NCBI GenBank assembly: GCA_910589415.1
Contig: OU342637.1
Location: forward strand, 26,938,162 to 27,002,161
Direction of reading: 5' to 3'
DNA: 64,000 nt
Origin: Malachius bipustulatus
Lineage: Eukaryota > Arthropoda > Insecta > Coleoptera > Melyridae
Positions within the stretch are counted from its first letter, which is position 1; each line of letters begins with the position of its first letter. Below, piece by piece: positions 1-12,164 of this stretch. A program made the position numbers and the translations under genes. Under the pieces are notes generated by a model that saw nothing but the letters and a program-made list of their open reading frames with translations, made no database searches and was not told where the DNA came from.

Positions 1-2080
1 ATTAACATTATCCTCCCTAGTTAACAGATGCCGCTAATGGAAGCTATTGGACTTTTTCAGTCCTTTTTCACCTCATCACGTAATGAAGTGTCAAGGGAAA
101 ACTTGGCTGGGTCATCAAGATCGATCAAATTCACTTCTTTGGATCATTATTTTCCGATTTTCTGTGCATTCCATAGTATAGGGGTCCTTTACATGTACGA
201 TGAAACGTAAATTTAGTGACTGGAAAAATTTTATTCGCGCGCTGAAAATTTAGTTACCCCTATAAAATTTAATCGCTAATTACTATTTTTATTACGTCGT
301 TCCGAAAGCCTCGAGCAATTTTAAAATTCAGCATTAGGATTAAAATTACAATCCCGCCTCGCGTGGCACGTACAGGAAACAAAGTATATATCCCTGCTCA
401 CTTTAGAGAAGCGAATCGGTTGCACCGTGTACTACGTGCACGTTACGCTTCACTAGATTTCCCAGGATTAATAATATCTGGTTTGCGGTTAATTAAAGTT
501 AATTCAGCAAACTTACTAAATTTATTTCGGGTTTAGGTACAACCATTGAGAGAATTTACCGTGGGACTTATTTATAGAAGTGTTTAATGAAGCGGAGGCA
601 TGGAGAGTGGAAGTACGGAAGATTTTATTAGCCATAAAGGCTTTAAATTAAAGCTTGTGATGGGGTGGAAGTTTATAACTTTGCCAGGGGGCCTTAGACG
701 ATAAGCCAAATCCACTGGTCCATCAGTATTCAATGCGCTGGTTCTGATTCGTTCGAAAACATGTACATATGACATCTCGTTAGCTACTTGCATGACTCTA
801 CGGATGAATTATTTTGAGCCAGAGTATGAATCGCGCATCCACAAATAAATAAAATACAACTCCGGTCGATATTAATAACTATTTAATTAATAATGAAAGT
901 ATAAACTTTAGATGGCAACAATGTAAACTACGCCACATGAGAAACCGCGAGCGAGATTTCCATCCCCCTGTGAGCTAACATCATCCGCCAAACAACGGCG
1001 CCGCTAATTTTTAATCAAAGTTTAGGTGGATAAAAGCGAGCGACGTGAGCTTAATGGCTTCAGTAAGCCGTTAATGAAGAATACGCCGCCCACGGCACTA
1101 ATCACTTAGCGCATTACCGTCAAGCTGGAACAATGCTCGACGAATTCCTCCACTATTATAACGACGCCCATTACTGGACCTTTTCAGGGCTCCGGGGCCT
1201 TCGGGATAGGCTAATAAAAGTGCGTCACCTAGAAAGAGGAGTTCGATGACCACTCCAGATGATTGGTTTCGGAGGCAAAGTTGAGTGGCTTCGGGTTGAT
1301 GAGACTTGAATTATCGAACTTGGAGAACTTTGAATTTATAATAAGCACGAGGTACGGAAATTTAATCAGCAATGATTAAATTGTAACTAAATTTAATAGC
1401 CGCTGGAATTTTATTGTATTTTAGGGACTATTGTACTTTAAAATTTTAAACCAATTAAGGTTCCTGTTATGAAAATATAAACCTTTTATTAATCATTCTT
1501 ACCTGCAGTCTTAAGCTTTGTTAATTTTCTTTTATTACATCTGATGTGAATATTTTTTGGTTACACGATCGTTATTATGCTTTGTAAATTCTGCTATCGT
1601 ATGCAGGAGAATTATTAATCAAATGCCGTCAGATCTAATCAAGTATTTTTTGTTGGCTCGGAAAAATTGGGAACGTAGAATTAATTGGGTGAATGAATAT
1701 TCCAGTAAAAATTTTAGCAACTTTTTTTTGTTTGATCAAAGTATGGAAAACGATTCAATGATATCAAAATAAAATTTGCACTAGCTTCAACAGTCGATTT
1801 AAAATCTTCAGCAGATTTTATCAATTGGAGTTGTTATTGCTTGTGTAATTTTATTTTATTCTACACCCCAGAACTAAGTATTAATACAATGAAAGTCACT
1901 CTTCACTTGTACCTTCTCCTCGAATGAGCTCCTCAATAAATTTCAAATAAACATTTAATGATTGACTTCACGAAAACTGGGTGCCTAGCGACTTCTTTCT
2001 TGTGAAATATGACCGAACAAGAATAAAACTAGAACCATTTTGTGAGATGATTTCTTAAGGTTTTTTTCTCAAAAATATGT
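1..2080. other. Gene-free AT-rich DNA with a GC-richer patch
   Basis: No frame here shows a recognisable protein. The stretch is AT-rich, except that about 900-1320 is richer in GC and contains clustered TAAT-core and CpG-containing words, in contrast to its surroundings. That patch could be a conserved regulatory element, but nothing in the sequence alone proves it. The 69-codon minus-strand frame at 584-793 and the 71-codon frame at 1557-1772 resemble nothing I know and look like chance frames. Confidence 0.5.
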
Positions 2081-2087
2081 CACAAAA

Positions 2088-2156
2088 CCAATTCCTAAAA
2101 GCCATTTCCTAGCAGCCATTTCCTAAAACGATTTTCCAAGAGCCAGTTCCTAAGAC
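2088..2156. repeat. 15-bp minisatellite, about five copies
   Basis: A short degenerate tandem repeat of about 15 bp. The core GCCATTTCCTAAAA recurs as CCAATTCCTAAAA, GCCATTTCCTAGCA, GCCATTTCCTAAAAC, GATTTTCCAAGA and GCCAGTTCCTAAGA. No gene is associated with it. Confidence 0.7.
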
Positions 2157-2159
2157 CCT

Positions 2160-3520
2160 AATAAAAAAAGAACACTAAAAGATACCCAGCAAATAATTAA
2201 TGCAAGACTTTACCTCTATTTTAGCGGTACCTGCTCTCATTGACGCAGAGGGTCACAAATAATCAATTTTGTGGATACTTCGAATCACTTGTAACTTGCA
2301 TTTGTTATAATTGAAGATGGAACTATTTAAGAAAAGAAAATAAATTAATCTGTCTTGGGGTCCCTTTACATGCGAATGCGAGTCTCCAGCAACAAACCTT
2401 TCCTCTCGATTATTCTAAGATTTCCCAAGATGCTCGAGTCCCTTTTGCGACTAAATTATACTTCTTCTCTCTCTGTACCGACAGAGGTCACTCCCTAATA
2501 TGATGTCATTTTGATTGTTAGCCAACTATTTCCCTAAACTCAATTCCAAAGCGTATCGAATTTATTGGCATTATCTGTACGAATCACGGTCTCTCATACC
2601 ATTTGAGAACCTGTAGTCCAGGCCGGATGCTCTCCTCGACTAGTCTCTGGCCGCTTAAGGACCGGGAACTGGAGCACCGGGAAGGGAATTTTTGAAAGAA
2701 AAAAATTACCCGGAATAAGCTGTTCGAGAATTCCAGCAACACAAATATTTTATTACTATTTATTAAATTAATAATTAACGGGGAAAAGAACGTTACAGTA
2801 CCTACCAAATAACTGGAAGACTAATAAATGATTTCCACCTAAAGCGGAAATATCAGCCTAGTAGCTTAGAATACAAATAGCTTAAGTTAATTATACCGTT
2901 CTCCATTTTTCTCTGCATTGCTGATTGGAGCAATTACTCTTCATGAGAGTTTCTGTGTGATAAGAACTCCATTCTCGCCAGGACGAAAAGTAGAAAAAAT
3001 AGGTTATGAATCTCATTTTATAAGCTTAGAGAAATTGTACTTTTTTTGAAAAGTGTTATCGTTCAACTGTGCTTGAAACCCTTCACACTTCCTTGGTATC
3101 AAAAAGAGATCCTGACTAAGAAAAGGAGTTCTCGCAGATTATCACATGGTGGTTCTAGCCTCCTTCCGACTTTATCACAACACAACGAATTTATCAAAAA
3201 AAAAATTAACCAACTCTTCTGGACAACAAATTTGATCCGGCCAGAATTTGTATCTCGCCTTGCTCTATCTGTTGCCAGTTATTTCAACAACGAATTTTCT
3301 GACCTCGATTTTTTTTCCTGTAAAGAGAAAATCCTTTAAGGAGGACATCTTGGGATATTTTTTTCTCTCAGGGTAGTATCGAACCTTATCGGCTAAAACT
3401 CCTCCGCTTCTCGCCCGGAATGGCAGAAAGCGTTCCCTTTAAAAAGCATTTTTCAATTTACTTGTAGATTCCTTGAATCCTTGTACACTTTATCATTCCA
3501 ACTAGCCACGTTCACCGCAT
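2160..3520. other. Gene-free stretch
   Basis: AT-rich with a mildly GC-richer segment at about 2590-2690. The 97-codon plus-strand frame at 3046-3339 is the longest here. It is basic and serine-rich, matches no family I recognise and lacks a supporting context. I see no promoter, splice pair or repeat that would make it a gene. Confidence 0.4.
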
Positions 3521-3524
3521 CATT

Positions 3525-3720
3525 CCTTTAATTTTTCTTCGTATTTGTTAATAATGGTTCCCATAATTTCTCTGTTAGGTCTCATTTTTACATACTTTTC
3601 AGCGTCATAGCGATTGCATTCTCAGACGTTGTCCTCATTCCCAACTTTCCTGCTAGTTGAGATATTTCTTCCTGCCATGTCTTACAAACGAAAAATGTGT
3701 GTTCTTCTCCTCATAAATCG
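3525..3720 (-). pseudogene. 3' remnant of a LINE (I/R1-like ORF2 C-terminus)
   Basis: Read on the minus strand, this encodes the extreme C-terminus of a non-LTR retrotransposon ORF2. The first piece (about 3720-3590) reads HTFFVCKTWQEEISQLAGKL followed by TSENAIAMTLKS. After a stop and frame change at about 3590, MRPNREIMGTIINKYEEKLK follows. The order HTFF-C-x2-W, then a TxEN helix, then a basic helix ending in a run of Lys and Glu is the usual layout at the end of R1/I-type ORF2. The piece is severely 5'-truncated, carries at least one frameshift, and cannot be functional. The clade is uncertain. Confidence 0.7.
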
Positions 3721-3729
3721 GTAATGCTT

Positions 3730-5540
3730 CTTTTTGCTGCGTTCAACAATCTCACATATTATGTTTGATATAATTTTGCGAATGTAAAGCGTAGAAGTAT
3801 AAAAAATCCATTTGGATCGAGAATTAAATTACTAACAACGCTGACTTCGGACCCTGAGCTGTTAAATTCATAAATAAATGGACCCTCTAGAAAAAACATG
3901 ACGTCATATTTCGTGTATTTCAAGCAAAACGCACAAAAAATACAAAATCGTCTTGCTGGTTTATTAATTTCCTTTTTTAACGCTCATAAAAGCTCATAAA
4001 GGTACAAAAAACTAAAATTAACATAGTATAGCAGTTCAGTTGTATCATTAAAATCACCCAAGTAATGCCACTGTAAAAAACATAACTACTTCACTCACAA
4101 CGAGGATACTTTATATACTCACATGAACCGCTTTTTAAGGTATTAGGTACCAACTTGGAAATGATTTTCTCATTGCTTGTTTGATTTACTGTGAAAACTG
4201 AGCTTACTATGGAGCCGAGAGGCATATACGTGAACGTACTGCACACCAGGCATGCAAAGCGTTATTCCAGCAAATACACACGAGAACACAGCATCGAATT
4301 CACCTCACATAATATAAAATATATCTACAAGAAAGAATTTCTGCTTTGTGGAAGAAAATAAACATGAAGCTGGGGAAATGATTTGCGATTGTATTGTTTT
4401 AGTATAATTTTAAATTCACTTCGGAATTTAAAGTAAACGATTCATTGGAGGGTTGTTCAAACAAGCCTTAAATAATTGTACTAATAAATGCAAGCAGAGG
4501 TTTTTGTATAACGCTAAACACCGCTAACCTCAATCATTTACAATTTGTTTTGAACAGAGAGAAACATTTCTTGTAGAACGGTCAGGAAGTTGCAGAGACG
4601 TAACTTTTTATTTCCACTAAATAGGAATTTTAATTTTCATGGAAGAGTAATGTTAATTTCCTCTTATGACGTAAAAAAAGGAAATTTTGATACTAGTAGT
4701 TATCACTTTTTCCCCTGTAGAAAAATGAATTCTGTAGCACAAACGCCATAAAAAATAATTACCAATCCTATATATGGCGTCCAAGCAAAGGATATAGAAG
4801 ATAGGTAGGAATCAGTATACTCTTAGCAGAGCAAATTTTTAATTCCGAAATTCACACATTCGTATACATATAAATAAAACAATAGCGGACCCAATATTGA
4901 ACTTGTGGAACTTCTCTACTCTACTCAGTGATAGATTGTCAGAAATAGTCCGGGAAAATTCAAATTTTTTTATATCTGTTGGTAAGACAGCTAGAAATTA
5001 ATCAAATATCAGAATCTTGAAGTCATATTTCAAACCCTTAACTTCGTACCATTAACGAATCACACTTTAACTAGTCAGAAATTGTCTATTATTGAACTCA
5101 GCTATAGGGTACTTTCAATGCCTCAGCTCCACGATAAGCGAATTAGTTCAAGCCAGAACTACTTAGGGATGGTCAGAACAACCATTTGAAGCCCTGTTAC
5201 TGAACTGCTACACTTCTTCTGATGTTACGCAGAATGCCCACTTGCATCGATCGTTGCATAAAGGTTTTAACAAATTATTTCCAATTAACCTGTACAATTA
5301 GCCAATTAAATGCATGTAGTTGCTACCAACAAATCTAAGTAATAGACGACAGATCTCTAAGGTATTACATATAGCTATACCTACACAGTTTTGTGCCAAA
5401 ATTAATAAACTTGTCTGTTGTTCTAACCAAAAACACCAGAAAGAGTCAATTTATATTTATAACAAAATTTTTGGTAAATTTCTTCAGCATTAAAATGCTT
5501 ACCATTTATTTAGTAAAAGTAGAAACAAATAACAATTACA
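3730..5540. other. Gene-free AT-rich stretch
   Basis: I see no coding frame of note, no RNA gene and no clear repeat. The sequence is uniformly AT-rich. Confidence 0.5.
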
Positions 5541-5542
5541 AA

Positions 5543-5802
5543 CTTTTTTTGAAGCTTTGTCGTAACAGTAAAAGTACAAAAATCAGGTTTTCAAATAATC
5601 CCGTGTCAAATTTTTATTTATCACCCAGTTAAGACAAAAATTGGCTCACAAATACTCCCCGATTAAGTCTTTCTTATGTGTCAGATAAACATGTTATGCC
5701 ATCAACAGGGTAAAAATGACACCCCTTCAAACATTCCAAGTCCCAGGAACTTGGTCACTAAAAATCACAATTTTAAGCAACGCTAAGATTTTTATTCTTC
5801 AT
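5543..5802. repeat. Satellite unit, left part of a split array
   Basis: A partial unit of the satellite that continues at 8369-9535. It shares the words GAAGCTTTGTCGTA, CAAATAAT.CCGTGTCAAATT, GTTATGCCATCAACAGGGTA and AAAAATCACAATTTTAAGCA with the later copies. It breaks off after TTTTTATTCTTCATC, exactly where the other units go on with CGATTTTAATCAAAT. Confidence 0.8.
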
Positions 5803-5822
5803 CGTGTAGTGTAACCACCCTA

Positions 5823-5925
5823 AAATCCTGGTCACTGGAACCAAATCTGTAATGTAACATGCCTAAAAACCTGAATCCTGGTTGACGGTAAAGAATCTGT
5901 GATGTAACCTATCTAACCTCTTAAA
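5823..5925. repeat. 51-bp tandem duplication
   Basis: Two imperfect copies begin with AATCCTGGT and share ATCTGT.ATGTAAC, with a spacing of about 51 bp. They lie just inside the left edge of the 2.57 kb insertion. Confidence 0.6.
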
Positions 5926-7018
5926 ATGGAGGTTCTGCGTCATGCGCAGTAAATTCAGTAATGTGGCCCCGAGACTGAATGGTTTTGAAAAAGAAGAACC
6001 CCTTTGACGTTTGAAATGTGAACTTGTCTGTCTCATGAATGACTGTTTGGATTCCCGCCCTGAATGTTTGATTTGAATTTAAAGTTCTCCCTCCCTGATT
6101 TCAAATAAAATGGCCCACAATTACTTACCGTTTGTGGTTTTACCATGGCTCGTGATATGTCTAGTTTTCACCTTGTTTGGACCTTACGTTGTTGTGTGTA
6201 GTAACCTTATTTTGGTTCGTTTCGTAGCAACAGCTACGAAAATACTTTTAGCCAGTCTTTTGTTGAGAGATAGGAGATTTAATTTAAAAGACAGAGTTTC
6301 CCCTTTAAAAATGAATTGATTTATTGACTTTTGAATTGATTTGAATGTTGAATCTCTGCCCCCCGAGTGACCCTGCAAAAAGGGTTTCCGCCTACGCAAG
6401 TTTATAGTCACGAGTAAAAAAAGAAACCCAGTGAAAGAACCAATCTCGGACTTGCAAAGTGCCAAACATAAAATACAAAAACTTACAATGAAACGACGAC
6501 ATGTGCGAATCAAGCATTTGCTTGGGCGTTGAGGGGGGAGAACTAAATCTCTTGTATTATGGTAACCTGTCATTTTAACGTTAGTCTTTGCGAACCGTTT
6601 TGTACCTGTAAAGAAAAGACATAACAAAACACACAAAAATTAGACCTTGTTGATGCGAGAAGCCTAATCGACTTATCTCCACACCCCGCATTAATACCAA
6701 ATAAATAAAATCGATTCCAAAGGACATCCAACGTTAAAATGAGACATAACCTATACAACAGATTGAAGCGTCGTTGTCTAACGCTGCGATTCGTGAATCA
6801 ACATATAAAATCATATCGCCGTTTCATTTAGGATTTTACATAAAAATGACAAAAACATAAAATACAAGAGACACAACACATAACATCGTCACCGTTTTGG
6901 TGCAAAATTGACATTGATAAACAAATCTGTTATATTCAGGAAGACCACATTTTATCTTTCTATTTCAAGGACTCATACCTCCTGAAAAGGAAACAAGACA
7001 CACAAAAATGCATAAAAA

Positions 7019-7155
7019 CAAATAAATAGATTGGGCGAGTAAATCAATGGCAGCAAGTAGGTAAATAAATAGATCGGGCAAGTAAATCAGTAGCAACAAA
7101 TAAATAAATAGGTCAGAGCAAGTAAATCAGTAGCATCAAATAAATAAATAGTTTA
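7019..7155. repeat. ~43-bp tandem repeat, three copies
   Basis: Each unit contains AAATAAATAG followed by GGGC or GAGC, then AAGTAAATCAGTAGCA. Three units are clear (about 43, 43 and 40 bp), inside the 2.57 kb insertion. Confidence 0.75.
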
Positions 7156-7210
7156 GAGTCCAGGAAATATGAAATACAAAATGAGGTCAAACATATTATA
7201 CAACAGAGGC

Positions 7211-7244
7211 GTTATCGAACCGTAAAAAGACGGTCCTCGATAAC
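7211..7244. repeat. Short perfect-ended hairpin
   Basis: GTTATCGAACCGT pairs with ACGGTCCTCGATAAC around a short AAAAG loop. The stem is about 13 bp with one small bulge. Its GC content is high for the surrounding AT-rich DNA. Confidence 0.65.
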
Positions 7245-8368
7245 AATTTAGAAACGAAATCAAATTAATCAGTGCATGTGTCGCTCGCATTCCAAAACAA
7301 TAAAATTTCGATTTAAATAAAATGATTAATGATCAAAACCTCACAATGGCAATTAATTTAGCACAAAACAAATTAAAATCAAAAAAAGGCAAGTGTTCAT
7401 GAAATTAACGATAATGACAAAGAAAGTTAAAATTCACCAGTCAAATGCAATCAAAGACATAATGAAATTACACAGTGTGATCGTTCAAATAGTTTCATGA
7501 ATAAAATGTAAATAAAATTGTTGAGAGCAGAAAATACTTTAAAATACAAAGAAAATGTGAACACTGTAAAATAAATTGTTTGTAGAGAAATGTGCTTGAT
7601 CATAATAATAATAACCACAATAAGTATTAGTCAAAAGGAATGTGCTGTTTCAAGATTACAATAAATAAATTTAAATAATTCAAATAACCATAAAGATTGG
7701 ATGAAACGTGGTGTTAAAATAAATCATGCTTTCTGTAAAACGTGGTGTTAAAATGGGGCCGTCCTTGATATTCTTTCAATTACAAAACGTGGTTTCAAAT
7801 TATACATGCTGGTTGGAATAAAATATAAGTAATTGCTATCTCCTTTCGTTTGAATACAAAACAATTATTTAAAACTTAATGTGGCCCTACTGGAATAACT
7901 AATCAGCTTGACCAAACACGTGTTTTACCTGAGTCTTTTTCTAAATAGACAAATTGAAACAAAATTGAATAATACAAACAAATAATTAAAACAAGATGAT
8001 CTGATCTCTAGCGATATCATAATGCCTAACAAATATTAATAAATTAGAATAAACAGTTACTTACATAGTTGGGTTATGTTATAAGATTCGATTGTTTTCA
8101 AATATAATAAAGAACAGCTGATCGGACCCTCTGACCTTCACTCTCTTGATGTCAGAAACAAAGTGAAAGATGACCACTCAGTGTTGACTAATGACAATGC
8201 GTACCACGTTTTTGGATACATCGAGTGACTGACCAAAATGACGTTTCTGCTTTGAAAGCTTGAAAAGTGACAAGTGACATTTGAATACATAGAATATAAC
8301 TGAATAGGATCGACTCTTAAGTTTACAATTTTTAACATGCGCAGTTGTTATATGGTTTGGGTCCTTTC

Positions 8369-9535
8369 AATCGCATTTTAATCAAATATAGTTTACGAGT
8401 ACTTATCTGTATGCACCTTGAATTTTTCATCATATTTTTGCTAAAAATATAACAAAAAAATTACAGGCTTTTATTTTTGAAAGCTTTGTCGTAGCAGTAG
8501 AACTAAAAAAAAAATCAAGTTTTCAAATAATGTCGTGTCAAATTTTTATTTATCACCAAATTAAGACCAAAATTGGCTCGCATGTACTGCTCGATTACCT
8601 CTTTTTACGTATCAAACGAAAATGTTCTGCCATCGATAGGATAAAAATGCCACCCCTTCAAACATCCCAGGTCCAAGGTTAAAATCACAATTTTAAGCAA
8701 TGCTTAGCCAAATTTTTATTCTTCATCCGATTTTAATCAAATTGGTTTTATCGATACTTTTAAGTTAGACCCATTGATTTTTTTATCAAAGTTTGTCTAC
8801 AAATAGGAAAAAGATAGTTACATAGACCTTTGTTTTTGGAAGTTTTGTCGAAGCAGTAAAAATAAATATAAAAGTTTTCAAATAATGCCGTGTCAAATTT
8901 TTATTTATTATCCAATTAAAAACCAAAATTTGCTCGCAAATACTTCTAGAACAACTGTTTTCTACGTATTAAACAAAAATTTTATGCCATTGTCAGGGTA
9001 AAAATGACACCTCTTTAAACATCCAAATCCCGGGAACTTGCTCACTAAAAATCACAATTTTATGCAAAGCTTAGTCAAATTTTTATTCATCCGATTTTAA
9101 TCAAATTTGGTTTATGGGTACCAGTTGCACCCCTCAACTAGTTTATCATATTTGGTCTAAAAATATATAAAATATAAATTTAATAAAAATATAAATTAAT
9201 TTTTGTTTTTGGAAGCTTTGTTGTAGCAGTAAAATTGAAAAAGTCTAGCTTTAAAATAATGCCCTGTAAAATTTTTATTTCTCATCCAATTATGGCCAAA
9301 ATTGACTCACATATACTTTTTATTTAACTCATTTTTACGAATTAAACAAAAATGTTATGCCATTAACAGGGTCAAAATGACACCTCCTCAAACATTCTAA
9401 TCCAAAGAACTTGGTCAGTAAAAAATCACTTTAAGCAACGTTTACACAATTTTTTATTCCTCATCTCCGATTTTAATCAAATTTGGTTGATGAGTACTTC
9501 GCAATTGCGCCCATTCAATTTTTTTATTTATTCTT
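8369..9535. repeat. 355-376 bp satellite, about three units
   Basis: The phrase GATTTTAATCAAATTTGG recurs at about 8373 (as GCATTTTAATC), 8729, 9093 and 9469, giving periods of roughly 355, 364 and 376 bp. Each unit also carries TTTTGGAAGCTTTGTCGTAG, TTTTTATTTATCACCCAATT and GTTATGCCAT..ACAGGGTA. The units are diverged and carry no conserved frame. Confidence 0.85.
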
Positions 9536-9539
9536 TATA

Positions 9540-10430
9540 ATATAATACGGTACTTATTTTTCTTTATTTACAATTCTTGTAAATAATACAAAAACAATCA
9601 TTATTTTAAACATTTTTAGTCAAGTCAATCGAGGCTAATGTAGGGCATTTTGTCTTTGAAAAGTTTAGGCGTGTAGTAAGGTAAAAGGATTAAGGCAAAA
9701 GACAAAGTTATAAAAGTTATTTTGCCTGTCTGTGTTGAAGTTGAATAGGCTGGGCTGGGTTTGTAGTATCCACCGGTATCCACAGAATTTTCAATGCTTT
9801 TGTTTATATTTTCAGTTTGCTCTCCAAAACAATTTTAACTTCACAAAACAAAGTTAATCAGCCCATCGTGGTGAACTTCCTTTCTGTTTATACTAAGAAT
9901 ACTTTTCAAATTCAGTGGTTATGTAAGCCTAAGGTTAATTAGACTCTGTTTAAACCACGAGTTTGTAATATGTGGTTTATGTTGACCGCATATATTTTCA
10001 TGCATTAATAATGGCAAAGTTATTTCCAATAAAAGTCGACCAGCTTCCATAATGTAGCTCTTAAACGTAAAAAAGGTAACGTAAGAAATTGTTTGAATCA
10101 ATTAATTAAGTAAATTAGGTTGACTTCAAGAGATTCTCCAGCAGAACAATCAGATATGCCATCACTCTCACTGTAATTGATTTTTTTTTATTTCGTTGAT
10201 TAAAATTCCTGTATGTCTTCATAATAATAAAAAATATTAAAAAATACTTCTGTAATTTCATGATTAATATGGGGAAAAATAAGAATCCATAGTAGTCTCA
10301 CCTAACTAAAAGAAATAATAAATTATCCCGATATTTTCCACGTAAGATAGCTACGAAGACATTCTCTCTCTTATAAAAAATCTAATTTACAATTTTTATT
10401 TGCTTCTCTGATGTGAATCTGTTTACTCCT
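9540..10430. other. Gene-free AT-rich stretch
   Basis: Nothing recognisable. The 60-codon minus-strand frame at 9919-10101 has no support. Confidence 0.45.
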
Positions 10431-10441
10431 CTGCATGGCAG

Positions 10442-10527
10442 TCCGACCAATTCCCGGACAGAGTGTGGGATTCCTGCCCGCAGGAACTCTGACGATCATC
10501 AAAGGCGAGGAGAAGGCACAAAGGAGG
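10442..10527 (+). other. Possible isolated coding exon (weak)
   Basis: This 86-bp GC-richer block follows a pyrimidine-rich run ending CTCTGCATGGCAG and is followed by AGGTAAAA, so it has both splice signals. In one frame it reads RPIPGQSVGFLPAGTLTIIK and then GEEKAQR. It is a lone island of coding-like composition in AT-rich DNA. I cannot name the protein. It could equally be a chance frame or a relic of an element. Confidence 0.2.
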
Positions 10528-10529
10528 TA

Positions 10530-12160
10530 AAAAGCTAAAGCGAGGCTGATCAGGCCAGGAACGCTGGAGGAATTATTGTTTCATCTTTGTCGGAAGACTG
10601 TGCAGGGAGAGCTAGTGAAAGAATCTCATGTGAAAACATATTTAATTAGACATTTTTTCGGCATCGTACTGAAACCCTGGGGGAAGTCAGAGACAGAGCC
10701 TTTGATTTTAGTGACGAAAATACACGCAAAAATTTTTAAGGGGAGAAATATCAGTCGACGTTTCGAACGATTCGGATAATAATTTATTGCCGGATTCCTA
10801 TACAGGTGTCCCTGAAATGATTTTTTAACCACTAGGAGATGTCAAAATATTAATTCGGAAACTGTTATTTAATTATAAAGGCTGAACCGCTGAAGCGATT
10901 TTGATGAAATTTTGTTTGAAGTTATGGTTTTATGGGACAAACAGTGCAGTACTCAAATTACTCATTACGTTAATTCATTGGCGTAGATCTTGTTTTTTTT
11001 TAGGTTTCACATCCTTCGTACTTCTACAAAAAAAATTCAAAATCGCCAATGGCCAAACCCAGCAACTTTGGACTAACATAAAGTTGACTTAAATCGATTT
11101 AGTAATCCCAAGAACATTTGGTTGTGAGCTGTAAAGTCATTTCAGAAACAGCATATATAAAAAATTAGGATATTATGAGGAAAAAATGTGAGTTTCCTTC
11201 ATAAAACAGAAAAATTATGTAGATATTAGCTGATATATCAGCAGCTGCGAAAAAATTCTTATATTATAAAATTTTAATTAAAAACTTTATAAATTTAATA
11301 AGAGACGTATTCCTTTGTTGTTTCCTTCATATCAGGGAGCTATATCTACAAAGAAACAAAGAAGCACAAGCCGGGATTTCCACGTCTAACTCGTATCCGC
11401 TTCTCTCGCATAGCACTTCCACGTCAATTAATAGGTACCTACAAGATCCTGACTAACGTGGTTACTCCATGAGTCAAGGCTTCTGTTGCACGCATTAAAC
11501 TGAGCTTACTTCATTTAAAACATCTAAAACAATCCAGACACCATATTGTAGCGTTTTTGATTCTTGAATGGAAATAGCAATGGCTGCTGCAGCAGCAGAA
11601 AGTACTGCTCCAAAATGAATAAAATCTTGTAAATACTTCTGGATAATAACAGCAGGTTAAAAAATTACCAAGTCTGCCACACTAAAATAAAACTTCCTCC
11701 TGACATTTTATGACTTCATGTCAAGAATTTTGGAAACGAGGTTGGTACCTGGACATTTATTTGCTCTGCTAGCAGTGTACAAGAGATTTTGTAGAATTGT
11801 TGTTGAGGATATTTCAAGATACATAAGAGTAAAAGGGGGTACATGGGGACTGGCGGCGGGGACGGTGACTCTGCATTCAGCTGGGACACCCTTTTCCCCT
11901 TAGAGGGACAGAAAGATAGAGAGAGGAATGGTGAGGGTAAAAGTAAATATGGGAAGTAAAAAGTGGGGACAGTGGTGATCGTATCATGCCTCAGAACGTT
12001 CGACTGGGATCATCCAAATTATTGTTCGGAACTATAAAAGTTACACTATAAAAGTTACAGACAAACCGCAGTACTTAGATATGGCACAGCCCTGACCAAA
12101 CGCAACTTATTCTCTAGTAGGCTGTTTACTTGTAATAAATCGCCAAGAATACACACGATA
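10530..12160. other. Gene-free stretch
   Basis: Several 60-68 codon frames exist on both strands (for example 10576-10779 and 11718-11903), but none is recognisable. The phrase CGATTTTGATGAAATTTTG near 10896 is a word common in insect repeats and suggests an old element. A short CTGCTGCAGCAGCAG run lies near 11585. Confidence 0.4.
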
Positions 12161-12164
12161 CCGG

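Larger units (their letters stand above)
5803..8368. mobile_element. Unclassified ~2.57 kb insertion in the satellite
   Basis: This block separates the left satellite fragment from the continuation of the same unit at 8373 (GCATTTTAATCAAAT), so it behaves as an insertion. It has no recognisable transposase or reverse transcriptase. Inside are a 51-bp tandem duplication (about 5826-5925), a ~43-bp repeat (7019-7150), a hairpin (7211-7244) and repeated AACGTGGTGTTAAAAT words near 7710-7755. Both ends contain an ATGCGCAGT word (about 5944 and 8338), but I could not establish terminal inverted repeats or a target duplication. The 150-codon minus-strand frame at 6184-6636 is cysteine- and leucine-rich, unrecognised and probably chance. 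This may be a non-autonomous element. Confidence 0.5.

Noticed and set aside
2975..2995. A second hammerhead ribozyme near AGGACGAAAAG
   Set aside because: The GGACGAAA half is present, but no CTGATGA half stands at the correct distance on either strand.
3046..3339. A 97-codon plus-strand frame as a gene
   Set aside because: Basic and serine-rich but without any motif or conserved-looking segment; its length is unremarkable for a 64 kb window scanned in six frames.
6184..6636. A 150-codon minus-strand frame as a gene
   Set aside because: It has no recognisable domain, lies inside an insertion with tandem repeats, overlaps a plus-strand frame of similar quality, and has no splice or promoter support.
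7019..7155. A CRISPR array
   Set aside because: The 43-bp units are contiguous and similar throughout, with no alternating constant repeats and unique spacers, and the DNA is eukaryotic.
10442..10680. A Ras-GEF N-terminal (REM) domain
   Set aside because: A stretch reading RPGTLEELLFHL briefly resembles this domain, but the match is short, does not continue, and the frame is broken by a stop between the two pieces.
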